Source: Gentiana macrophylla (Eukaryota > Streptophyta > Magnoliopsida > Gentianales > Gentianaceae). From it: a DNA stretch of 64,000 nt. Both the position numbers and the translations under genes were made by a program. Below the pieces are notes generated by a model. It searched no databases, was not told the DNA's origin, and was given only the letters and a program-made list of their open reading frames with translations. Shown piece by piece: positions 34,705 through 44,912 of the stretch; the first letter of the stretch is position 1, and every line of letters starts with the position of its first letter. The stretch is from assembly GCA_026214975.1 (NCBI GenBank), contig JAOBSW010000372.1, positions 62,001 to 126,000 of the forward strand, written 5' to 3'.

Positions 34705-35928
34705 ACTGAAATTGAGGTTACTGACCCTGCTGTAGTTGCAAAGAAGAAGACTGTTGCTGAAATCTTGAAGGAGCAACAGAAGGAATCCAGTATAAAGAGG
34801 AAGTCTACTGAGATTGAAGCTGAACAACTATCCAAAAGAATGAAAGAGATTACCAAGAAAAGGAAACATGGCAAAGGGAAGCAATTGAAAACTTTGGAGG
34901 CTCAAAGGCAAGAAGAAGAAGAAGTAGGAGAGGCTATTGAGGCTGAGCCCTTAACAATTATCAAGCCAACTGAGGATGTAGAGGTTGTTATTGAGCAACC
35001 TGCTGGAGAATCACATCAGACTACTAACCCTGAGCCTCGCCGTAGAGAAGCTCACTGAATCCTCCTGAAAAATTTGTTGAGCTCATCAAATCGCACAAGT
35101 TGTTGTTGAGCAACTTGGTGAAGAACCACATCAGACTACTGAGTCTGCACCTGCTGTGGAAATTGAGACACTGGTACAAGACACTGCAAGTTTTGCAAGA
35201 AGTCAGGGGGAAGAGCAGTCTGCTGCTAACCCTACTGATGAGCATGTAAGTCAGGAGGAAGCAAGTGTGGAACAGATGGAGGTAGTAGGCACTAACATAC
35301 AACCTGAGCAACCTACTGACCTGGAAGCATCTGAAGAAGAGACTCTTACCTTGCTTGTTGAGATATTTGGAGGTCAGCAAGCTACTCAAACTGCTCCCAA
35401 AAATCCAACCATGCCATTTGAAAGGAAGGAGAAGAAGAAAAAGGAAGGATATGTTGATCCTAAACTTCTACTTGTGGCAAACTACTTTTAATGGAAATTT
35501 GGGTTCTATAAGAGACAAAAGCCAGCTGCAGAACCAATGACAGATTTTGAAGAATGGGCTTTTGAGAAGTTAGGAGTGGAAAGTTTGTTGGATTTAGTTG
35601 ATACCTCTCTGTTGGAATCAAGATTGATGGATCTTTTGGATCAACAAAAGAAGGAAGAGGGTATCAAGTTCAGAGATCCCAGAGATGAATCAGACAATGA
35701 TGATTCATCATCTGGTTCTGGTGATGATCACCCCTCTGGTCTAGGAAGAGTCAGTAGGACTGCAATGAACATTGAACCAAGGATAGAATAGTCCACTGAT
35801 ACTGGTAGGTCTGTTGAGGGCCAGCAAACTGAACAAGTGAATGAGGATCTAGAGGATCTCACCATGGTGATCTAGAGGCACAAATCAATGCGGGAATAGC
35901 TATTGGTGCAAACAGGATGGTTGGTGAG
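34705..35928 (+). pseudogene. aORF middle segment, inverted copy
   Basis: Plus-strand counterpart of about 47500-46255: IEVTDPAVVAKKKTVAEIL, a Lys/Glu-rich coiled-coil region (KRMKEITKKRKHGKGK), an acidic region (SQGEEQSAANPTDEHVSQ), KKEGYVDPKLLLV, and FEEWAFEKLGVESLLDLVD. Frames change at about 35050, 35150, 35490 and 35790. It is interrupted at 35928 by E and continues for about 110 bp at 44802. The first five bases before E (GTGAG) are the TSD. Confidence 0.75.
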
Positions 35929-36761
35929 TGTTGGAAATAAAATTTATGTTTTGATGATGATTCATCGCTTAATCAGTTATTGTTACTAACCCCATTGATG
36001 AAGTGTCATAACTAGCTGTTATAGTGAAAAGCAAAAAGATGTCTAAAGATTAATGTATAGGACTTTATAGAGTCTTATATTTGTATAGGTTAAATCAGAC
36101 AAGAACTGTAATAGTTCTAGGCTGTGAACTGGGAAAATAAGAAATTGAGATTTAGTTAAACTGAGATTCAATAAGAAACTGAAAAAAAAGAGCACACCAA
36201 TATGAAAACTGAAGAAGGTAAGTTCGCTGAGGGATACAAACTCAGTTGGCTTATCCAGAAGACTGAAGAACTGAGGGATCAAACTCAGTAGATGAAGAAC
36301 TAAGGGCCACAGACTCAGTTATAGAAGATTGAAGAACTGAGGGTTCAAACTCAGTTATGAAGACTATGTTGAGACTGTAAATTTAGACTTCAGGCAAGAT
36401 TGTGGTGACCTGAACTGACTTTATGGATCTTGTATGATGATCTAAGAATCTTAAGGACAATGAATTCTTAGAAAATAATTAGTCATGGTGTACTCTGATT
36501 AAGTCAATTATAATCAGATGAAAGACTGGAGTACTGATATTTGAAAAAGTGTAAAAATTCAGTTAACGCTCCAATAAATTGACATGTGATAAACTCAGTA
36601 TAAAACTGATAAGGATACTCATTTTTATAGGCCAGACATCCGATAAACTGATAGTACAGTCGAACGTTGTAAAGGAAGCAATCTTATTGGATGAAATACT
36701 GACACAGCAGAATGGTCAGAAATATAGCCGTTACAAGATTCAAGCAGGAGCAATAAACCCC

Positions 36762-36769
36762 TATAAATA
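36762..36769 (+). promoter_or_regulatory. LTR TATA box, element E
   Basis: TATAAATA in the context cccctataaatagac. The 3' LTR has tgtaaata at 43876-43883, so only the 5' copy keeps the consensus. Confidence 0.6.
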
Positions 36770-37282
36770 GACTACTTCCACAATAACAACAAGCAGGTGA
36801 GCAGGAGGAATTTAAAACATATTTAATAGCTCTAATTACGGGGGAAAGCCAATTTCGAAAGAATTCCTGCTTAGTATCTAATTGCAAGATCAAGAAATTT
36901 CTTCAAGTATTCAAGCACATTCAAGCAAAATCAAGATCTATCATTTGAAGAAATACAGAGCTGTGCAAAATTTAATTATTCAGAAAAAAAGCTCAAATCA
37001 CAATTGAATCATAGTTATTGATTCAAGTCTCAACTTTGATTTCATCAAAGGTCTAGACTGGAAACACCAAGAAGGTGTGAAGGACAGTTGAGTGCAGTCA
37101 GGAAGACTGTGTTTGTGATGTGCTGGTGAAGAAGAAATTCTACCCTTGAAGGACCAGTGTTTCAAACAGTTGAAGAGCAGCAATCCCACCTATTCTATAA
37201 GTGTTTAGATAGTGAAGCTAGGGATTAGTCAAGGACTATCAGTTTAGAAATTTTTGTAACCGGGCCATCTCAAGAAGTTCTA

Positions 37283-37353
37283 GTGGAATTTTCCTCTGCA
37301 TCACAGGGGAAGAGAGGACGTACATGATTACACCACCTGGAACCTCTATAATT
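37283..37353 (+). promoter_or_regulatory. Conserved LTR block, 5' LTR of E
   Basis: gtggaattttcctc...gattacaccacctggaacc...ctataa. It is the best-preserved stretch between E and the A/C/F LTRs. The 3' LTR copy is at 44398-44466. Confidence 0.5.
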
Positions 37354-37649
37354 CTTGCTTATTTATTTTATGCATTTATTTACTTCATATCAGTTATAAT
37401 TATCTAGTTCTCGCGTTAAAACCAATTCAACAAATTGTTTGTTATCTAAAGGCTAGTTCTATCCGCTGCCAGTTAACTAGACTACGAATAAGTCAGTATT
37501 GACTTATACTCAGTTGAGTTAGCTGAACTCCGCACAAGTTAAGGGACATGATCAAAACTGAACTGAGCATCAGTTTAAAGTTTCAGCGAAACTCAGTTCC
37601 TGGGGTAATTCCAGTTCAGGGAAAGTTTTTGGTGACAAGGGACCAACAA

Positions 37650-37662
37650 TTGGTATCGGAGC
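37650..37662 (+). other. Primer-binding site, element E
   Basis: TTGGTATCGGAGC directly after the LTR, the same site as in F. Confidence 0.75.
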
Positions 37663-37799
37663 AGTTCCTTCTTTTTGAAGGAGTTCTACTGCTTTGTAAT
37701 ATAGCTGGTCATCAGTTATTTTCGATACCAACACTTGATATCGAAGCAACCAGTTGTTGAAGACCCCTTACTGTATCAGTCATAATTTAGTGAAATTAA

Positions 37800-39155
37800 A
37801 TGGATACATCCAGAATTAAAAGCTGGCTGAATAACCCCCTGACTGACTTCTTGCAAAATGTTGTTATTGATATTCATGATCAAGTATTTGAAAGATTCAG
37901 TACTACAAGCTCTCACACAATTCCGGAACCTCATTTCAGTTATGATGAAGATACTGACTTTAACGCATATAAAGACGAATCAAGAGGATTCCCATCCCTA
38001 AGTGATCTTTCAGAAGAAGCAGAAAAAGAATATCTACGAGTAGCTGATTATGTAGAAAACAAATTGACTGAAAACATTGCCGAAGATCCATCCGTTGCAA
38101 AGGTCAAAAATGCTATACTACCCATGAGTTATGGAGGTGAAAGTGATGAGGAAATCATACTGCTGGGAGCAGCACAGGAAAATGCTAATGAAAAAAAGAA
38201 GCATGTTTTAATTGATGATAATTCCTCAACAGAAAATGTATCCATCAAAAATCAGGAGGTAATTGCATCTACATCCAGCACTCACACTGCTATGAACAAT
38301 TAGAAAAATGAAGATTTCAATGAATCCTTGGACATACTCATAAAGGAATTAGAGGAAATTCAAAAAAAATATGAGAATGTCAAAAAGGAGAAAAAGTCAC
38401 TGAAAACTGAAATTTCGAGATTTAATGCTGAGATCAATTTAATCAAAACTAATAATGAAATCAAGGTAATTCGACCATCTGATGAACTGACAGAAGTAAT
38501 AAACGTCACATAATCATCAGTTGATCCAATTCCCAGTGTTCAATTCAAACCTGGAAAACCTTTTAGAGACAGATCTGGTTTAGGGTTTGTTAATCAGAAT
38601 AATTCTAGGTCCAGACCTTGTTCAGTTGCATTAAAATTTGTGACTGCACAACGGTCAAAAACTCAGAAAACTGATAAAATTATTAGAACTGACAATTACT
38701 CAGCACAGCCATTTGCACCAACTGATAAAATTGAAAAATCAGTTGGAAAAATACACCAAGCCAACAGATTTTACAGAAAGACTCAGAAGGCTGAAAAAGG
38801 CAAAACTGATCAGAGACCAGTAAGAGAAACCTTCAAGACATATCCATTCAAAAATGAAGATCATTCATGGAATGATAAACTCAGAAGGAAAGGAAGACTA
38901 TTTCCCACTGATGAAGATTTGAATGAACCTTCACGCCAGTTTCACAAACTGATCAAATCAAAAACTGTCTGGACAAAACTAGAAAAGCATGTAAAAATTG
39001 ACTTTACTTAGTCAAAATGTCAAGAGAGGTACAAAGTCAAAAATAAATTTGCATCATCAAAAACTAATCAATTAGGACCCAAACAGAGATGGGTACCAAA
39101 AATGTCCAAATTTGTTTTGCAGGAAAATATCGGTAACTGGAGGCCAAAGAACTGA
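37800..39155 (+). pseudogene. gag-like ORF of element E
   Basis: One continuous frame of about 451 codons from ATG 37800 to TGA 39153-39155, broken only by in-frame stops at 38301 (TAG), 38511 (TAA) and 39009 (TAG), each one transition from a Gln codon. The first 170 codons lack the copia gag core seen in A, C and F, and there is no CCHC knuckle. From about 38328 a coiled coil (ILIKELEEIQKKYENVKKEK) parallels the one in A/C gag, then KGRLFPTDEDLNEP and GPKQRWVPKM match the gag C-terminus. It looks like a gag with a replaced or strongly diverged N-terminus. Confidence 0.75.
39110..39122 (+). promoter_or_regulatory. Acceptor-like tract in element E
   Basis: atttgttttgcag followed by GA, right after the gag motif WVPKM, at the position held by ctttgttttgtag in C. 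It is retained although the pol it would serve is gone; here the gag frame reads through it. Confidence 0.4.
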
Positions 39156-39500
39156 GTTTTGTTCACAACTGAGTTTTTGAATTTATTATAAGGACAAGAC
39201 TGAATGTATACAGCTGTAGATACACCTCATCTACTCTATTCACTACAGTCTAGCTACATATGTCAAGAAAAGACATGGTCCTTCTCAAATCTAAACCGTT
39301 CATATTTTCCACTAATCCACATTTTTCGCAAAACTCAAAACATTTATGACAAGACGTTATGAGTCCCACCCAATTCATAACTACCTTTCCTACAAATTAT
39401 AAATAACCCAGAATTTTCTTTTATAACTCTTTACCCTCGAATTTTAAATTTGCTTTCTCAATCATCAAATTTTCAAATTCTCAATCAGATCTAGAAAATA
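39156..39500 (+). promoter_or_regulatory. Spacer before the aORF of E with a TATA box
   Basis: Non-coding. TATAAATA at 39398-39405 lies 96 bp before the aORF ATG, about the spacing seen in F and C. The CCACGTGTCA box of F and C is not present; an ACGT core remains near 39354. A pyrimidine-rich leader (ctttctcaatcatc) precedes the start. Confidence 0.45.
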
Positions 39501-42500
39501 ATGACTTTCACTATTGTTGAACCCGGAATGATCATATCTCTTGACCAGTTTATTGCAAAATATATTGATCAAACACTAGCCAAAACAATTGCAGCAAAAA
39601 TTAAACAGATCAAATGATTGGATGCTGTATTCAACATCGATCTAAAAAGTGTGTGTCGGGAAAGAATTGGAGACTTTTATGAGTTTGGAAGAACAACTAT
39701 AGAAGGAGAAGACACACACACCTATACCACTACTGTCAATGGTAAGGAGATCAAGGTCACCGAAGATCTAATTGCAGAAATCTTTGGGTTTGACAAATCC
39801 GGAGGAACAGCAGCCGTCAAGTTGACCAAAGAACAAAAGGAAAAACTATGGAAAGATATAGCAATTGATGCAGAATCCACAGTCTTACAAACCTGGAGCA
39901 CATGTCTACTCCAACCAGAATTCAATTTTCTCTCAAAAATGTTGGCAAATTGCATAATTGGAAATGCAGGAAACTATAGCAATCTATCTGGAGCTAAATT
40001 GGATTTACTTTATGTAATTTGGTTTGGAGAAAGTTTTAATTGGCAAAGATATCTATTTGATCAATTAATGGCACAATCAATTGACTTACCCAAGAAGAAG
40101 ACTGATGTTAAGAAATGTCGTTTCTATCACAAGAAAACTCTTGCATTAGTGGTCCAAAAAATACTCGACCATTTCGGAATCGTTAAGAGGAAAGAAACAT
40201 CAGTTGCTGATGGGAAGATGTTGTTAAAGAAGAAAAGGCCGGAAAAAGGAAAGCTATAAGGGTTCAGAAAGTGAACCTAAGAAGAAGAAAAGCAGGAAAT
40301 CGAAGAAACCTGCAACTGAAGATGAAGTGTTGGAACAAATTGAAGAATTAAGCAAAAGAAGAAAACAATTGGAAGATTTAGAGAAAAATAAATCTGATCT
40401 TGTTACACCAACAACTGAAACAACAATTGCTGAAGGATCAACACTGACAGAAAGAACTGAAGCTATTCTTGCTGAGTCTGCCCGAACCCCAGTAACTAAA
40501 GCGTTACCCATTCAAGAACCAGTTTCACAAGAAATTGTGATGACAAAGGAAACTGAAGTTGTCAACAAGGAACATATGGTTGAAACTGAATCACAGAAGA
40601 AAGCTGAGACTCAGGGGGAACAAATCCTGAGAGTTGAACATGTTGACGAAGGTTCTGATAGTGATGAAAGATTTATCGATAAAACAACGTTGGAAATGCT
40701 TTCGTTACTTTCAAAATCCAGATCTACCCCAGCAGATCTTTTTCCAGAGTAGAATTTGAAGAATCAGCCAAAGGATTTTCAGCTTCTAAATCTGTGGAAA
40801 AAGGAGCCGAAGCAGACTCAAGATCGACAAAAATCATTAACTTGGATGATCAAGTCAATGAAGAAGAACTTGTTGAACCAACTGAGAAAGAAGTTCCAGT
40901 TACTGAATTGGAACTTGAACTTACTAAAAAACAAGCTGCTGAAGAAATTGTAAGTGAGAAAGTTTTGGAAACTGAGCCGACAATCTCAGTCTCAGTTATT
41001 GAAAAAGAATCATCAGAAATTCCAATTACTACTGAAGGAGGAATCAATACAACTGATCCTATGCAAACTGAAGACATTGCAAGAACTGATATTGTGCAAA
41101 CTGAATATGTTGCAAGAACTGACCCTATTCAAACTGAAGATGTTATTCCAGAAAGTGGTGAGGAGGTCGCGAGAGAATCAGAAAAGATCATCACTCAATC
41201 AACAAGAGATAATAGAGAACTGATGTCAGCTGATTATGAACGATTGCGCAAGTATCAAGCTTGGAAATTCAGTTCCATTGCCAATCAAAGAAATCTGCTA
41301 GTAGAAATGGAAGCTACTGAAAGATGGGTATTTGATTTATACAATATTACAAGTCTATCAGAGATAATCAATACCGAAGATATTCTGAATCAGGGATATG
41401 CACTGATAAGAAATAGCTACTGGGAGGAACCCACAGTTGGTGGAAATTTCAAAAAGAATAATGATGATGATGATTCTCAGGATGATGCCAATCTGTAGAA
41501 AGGGATTCTAGCCTCTTTACAAGAAAAGAGAAATGTAACTGATCAGACTACTGATGATGAGCCCCGTAGTTCTGATGAATCCAGTGAAAGTTCTAGTTCT
41601 AAAAATGTGTCTGATGCACATCAAGAAGAAAAAGAAGGTTATAAATCTCCTACAGACAAGTCATTGCTAGAAATAGCAAAAACAGTGGCAAGAATGGTTG
41701 GAGAAGAATCAGATGAAGAATTAAATGAAGAATTGAATGTTCAGTTATCACCTGGAAGAAATATTGATCAATCAAACTTGGAAGAAGTTAGAAAAAAATC
41801 TGAAGAAAGAAGAAGATCGGCAGAATACAGGGAAAAATTGAAGCAAGATAAATCAACTGGAATTGAGACAAACAAAACCAATGAACAACAAGCTGGAAGT
41901 TCACAAGATGTTCCCACTCATGTTGATCTCATTAAGTATTATCACAATGAGATAATCAGAATTCAAAAGGATGACAACAGCTTATTCGGAAAAGTCTTAA
42001 AGTCCTTAGAGGCCAGTCAAGATGAAAGAAGCAAACTTGAAAAGAAAATGGATACTGTCACTGAAAATTGTCAAAACACTTTGATTGAGCTTCGAAAGAC
42101 GACTATTGAGAATGACACAAGAAGAGATGAAACTCTAGACAGATGGCAAGGCATTCTCAATAATCTGGTTGACAGAATGATATTAATGGAAAGTGGAATG
42201 AAAGACTTAGTTGTAGCTCAAACCATTTTGGCATCAACGCAACAAAATCTGAACGCTTACATCAGAAGCCTGATCCATAAAGATGATGTCAATAAGGGGG
42301 AAAGTTTGGACTTCCTAAAAGTCAATGCAACTGAGATTCCCCAAGTCCTTGCAAATGCTGATGATAAATTGAATGAACTAAAGAAAGCTAGAGGAGAGTT
42401 TACTGATGAAGAAATTGAAATAATTGTTAAATACTTAGAGCCCACTGATAAAAGAGTTGGTTTGGATTCTCGCCTATTCAGTCTATTCAGAGATTTACCA

Positions 42501-42836
42501 GCAAGAGAAGGAGTATCAAGAGAAGAATCTCTAGAATCGTTCCTACACATGCAGAAGTTGCTCATGCACTACTTCAATAAACACAAGAAATGGGAAGCAG
42601 ATGGAATTATTGATAAGGAATCAGAGAAATTTGAAAAGGCTGAACCTGAATTTGTTCAAAATCTAATAAGAACAGCCACCAATGAAAGACTAAGGGCAAC
42701 TGTCTTCACCTTCGCGGTACTCTTCAAAAGCAAATTCTTCAGGAAAAACAATTTATCTGAATCATGGAACATTTGGGCAAGCATCAATGGAATTGAAAGC
42801 TCAGCTACAAATGATGCTATGAGAACTGTTGCATAA
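39501..42836 (+). pseudogene. aORF of element E, nearly full length
   Basis: The start is ATG 39501 (MTFTIVEPGM) and the end TAA 42836: about 1,110 codons. It is broken by TGA at 39615 and TAG at 41496 in frame, and by single-base frame changes near 40250 and 40750. The N-terminal 200 residues hold the domain shared with C and F: TTTVNGKEIKVTEDLIAEIF, then FLSKMLANCIIG and LSGAKLDLLYVIWFG. The middle is acidic and repetitive (IARTD/QTED units), followed by a coiled coil (about 41900-42300) and a helical C-terminus. No signal peptide or membrane segment is evident. Function unknown. Confidence 0.75.
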
Positions 42837-43032
42837 AGTTATGATAATCAATTTACTTTAGCTGCCAAGTAAAAAGAAACTATCTTTTAGTTCCTTTTAT
42901 CGTGTTGTATTTTATTACTCTACTTTGTAACTCAGTTATCAAATAAATTCTCAGTTTCTCAGTTCATTCTGTTATTTACTGTATTTTGTTTTATCTTTTT
43001 GCATTGCTTTTAAGGAGGGTATTGACATCATC
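42837..43032 (+). other. 3' untranslated region of element E
   Basis: AT-rich sequence between the aORF stop and the polypurine tract; no gene seen. Confidence 0.6.
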
Positions 43033-43046
43033 AAAAAAGGGGAAAT
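43033..43046 (+). other. Polypurine tract of element E
   Basis: aaaaaaggggaaat directly before the 3' LTR start TGTTGGAAAT. Confidence 0.85.
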
Positions 43047-44801
43047 TGTTGGAAATAAAATTTATGTTTTGATGATGATTCATCGCTTAATCAGTTATTG
43101 TTACTAACCCCATTGATGAAGTGTCATAACTAGCTGTTATAGTGCAAAGCAAAAAGATGTCTAGAGATTAATGTATAGGACTTTATAGAGTCTGATATTT
43201 GTATAGGTTGAATCAGACAAGCACTGTAATAGTTCTAGGCTGTGAACTGGGAAAATAAGAAACTGAGATTTAGTTAAACTGAGATTCAATAAGAAACTGA
43301 AAGAAAAGAGCACACCTATATGAAAACTGAGGAAGGTAAGTTCGCTGAGGGATACAAACTCAGTTGGCTTATCCGTAAGATCAAGGCGAGGATCAAACTC
43401 AAGAGATGAAGAACCGAGGGCCCTGCACTCGATTATAGAAGATTGAAGAACTAAGGGTTCAAACTCAGTTATGAAGACTATGTCAAGACTGTAAAGTTAG
43501 ACTTCTGGCAAGATTGTGGTGACCTGAACTGACTTTACGGATCTTGTATGAAGATCAAAGAATCATAAGGACAATGAATTCTTAGAAAATAATGAGTCAT
43601 GGCGTACTTTGATTAAGTCAATTATAATTAGATGAAAGACTGGAGTACTGCTATTTGAAGAAGAGTAAAAATTCAGTTAACGCTCCAATAAACTGACAAG
43701 TGATAAACTCAAGATAAAAGCGATAAGGATACTCGGTTTTATAGGTCGACATCCGATAAACTGATAGTACAGTCGAACGTTGTAAAGGAAGCAATCTTAT
43801 TGGATGAAATCGACACAATGCATAACGGCGGTGAAATATAGCCGTTACAAGATTCAAGCAGGAGCAATAAACCCCTGTAAATAGGCTACTTCCACAATAA
43901 CAACAAGCAGGTGAGCAGGAGGAATTTAAAATAGATTTAATAGATCTAATTAAGCAGGAAAGCCAAATTCGAAAGAATTCCTGCTAAGTATCTAATTGCA
44001 AGATCAAGAAATTTCTTCAAGTATTCAAGCACATTCAAGCAAAATCAAGATCTATCATTTGAAGAAATACAGAGCTGTGCAAAATTTAATTATTCAGAAA
44101 AAAAGCTCAAATCACAATTGAATCATAGTTATTGATTCAAGTCTCAACTTTGATTTCATCAAAGGTCTAGACTGTGAAACACCAAGAAGGTGTGAAGGAC
44201 AGTTGAGTGCAGTCAGGAAGACTGTGTTTGTGATGAGCTGGTGAAGAAGCAATTCTACCATTCAAGGACCAGTGTTTCAAACAGTTGAAGAGCAGCAATC
44301 CCACCTATTCTATAAGTGTTTAGATAGTGAAGCTAGGGATTAGTCAAGGACTATCAGTTTAGAACTTTTTGTAACCGGGCCATCTCAAGAAGTTCTAGTG
44401 GAATTTTCCTCCGCATCACAGAGGAAGAGAGGACGTACATGATTACACCACCTGGAACCTCTATAATTCTTGTTTATTTATTTTATGCATTTATTTACTT
44501 CATATCAGTTATAATTATCTTGTTCTCGCGTTAAAACCTATTCAACAAATTGTTTGTTATCTAAAGGCTAGTTCTACTTCTTTCAGTTAACTCGACTAGG
44601 AATAAGTCAGTATTGACTTATACTCAGTTGAGTTAGCTTAACTCCGCACAAGTTAAGGGACAGGAACAAACTGAACTGAGCATCAGTTTGAAGTTTAGAG
44701 AAACTCAGTTCCTGGGGTAATTCCAGTTCAGGGAATTTTTTTGGTGTCAAGTTTATTCACCCCCCCTCTAAACTTGTGTTAGCCTTTCCAAGGGACCAAC
44801 A
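43047..44801 (+). mobile_element. 3' LTR of element E
   Basis: 1,755 bp, TGTTGGAAAT to GGGACCAACA. Long identical stretches with the 5' LTR are interrupted by local clusters of change at 43376-43440 and 43705-43840, where CTG/CAG of the 5' copy read CG, CAAG or similar. Followed by the TSD copy GAGAG (44802-44806). Confidence 0.9.
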
Positions 44802-44912
44802 GAGAGATAGACACTTTATTTGTTGAAGAACCTGCTGAGCATACTGATGATCAGCAGACTGTGGACTTGGATGATGAAAGAGTTACTGATCACAGTGAAC
44901 TGATATCTTCTT
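44802..44912 (+). pseudogene. aORF segment resuming after element E, inverted copy
   Basis: Continues the plus-strand aORF cut at 35928: IDTLFVEEPAEHTDDQQTVD then DLDDERVTDHSE. The same text is on the minus strand near 46200-46290. At 44912/44913 the match switches to the minus strand. Confidence 0.7.

Larger units (their letters stand above)
35929..37648 (+). mobile_element. 5' LTR of element E
   Basis: TGTTGGAAAT to GGGACCAACA. It lacks about 40 bp near its right end (the tttattcacccccc region) that the 3' LTR retains. TATA box at 36762-36769; conserved block at 37283-37353. Confidence 0.9.
35929..44801 (+). mobile_element. Element E: complete non-autonomous SIRE-like element, gag-like plus aORF, no pol
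   Basis: 8,873 bp bounded by LTRs of 1,720 and 1,755 bp, flanked by GTGAG and GAGAG (TSD with one change) inside the inverted aORF of C. It has a primer site, a polypurine tract, a gag-like frame (37800-39155) and a long aORF (39501-42836). Protease, integrase, RT and RNase H are entirely absent: only about 345 bp separate the gag-like stop from the aORF start. LTR architecture, gag C-terminus, junction tract and aORF order all parallel C and F, but the sequence is clearly diverged, so it belongs to a different subfamily. Confidence 0.88.
34705..44912 (+). other. Inverted block inside element C
   Basis: To the left of 34705 and to the right of 44912 the aORF reads on the minus strand; between them the aORF pieces (34705-35928 and 44802-44912) read on the plus strand, with element E between. 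Turning the block over would join 34704 to the sequence expected next in the aORF, missing only about 30 bp. The left junction shares tcca between both partners. The right junction joins gatatc to ttcttttgctg. A true inversion or an assembly error could both give this. Confidence 0.65.

Noticed and set aside
40850..41077. Minus-strand ORF of 75 codons rich in Ser and Val
   Set aside because: Shadow of the acidic, repetitive aORF on the other strand; similar shadows occur opposite the aORF at 46275-47613 and 63197-63756.
39501..42836. aORF as a retroviral-type envelope gene
   Set aside because: No signal peptide, membrane anchor or fusion-like segment is visible; composition is acidic with coiled coils.
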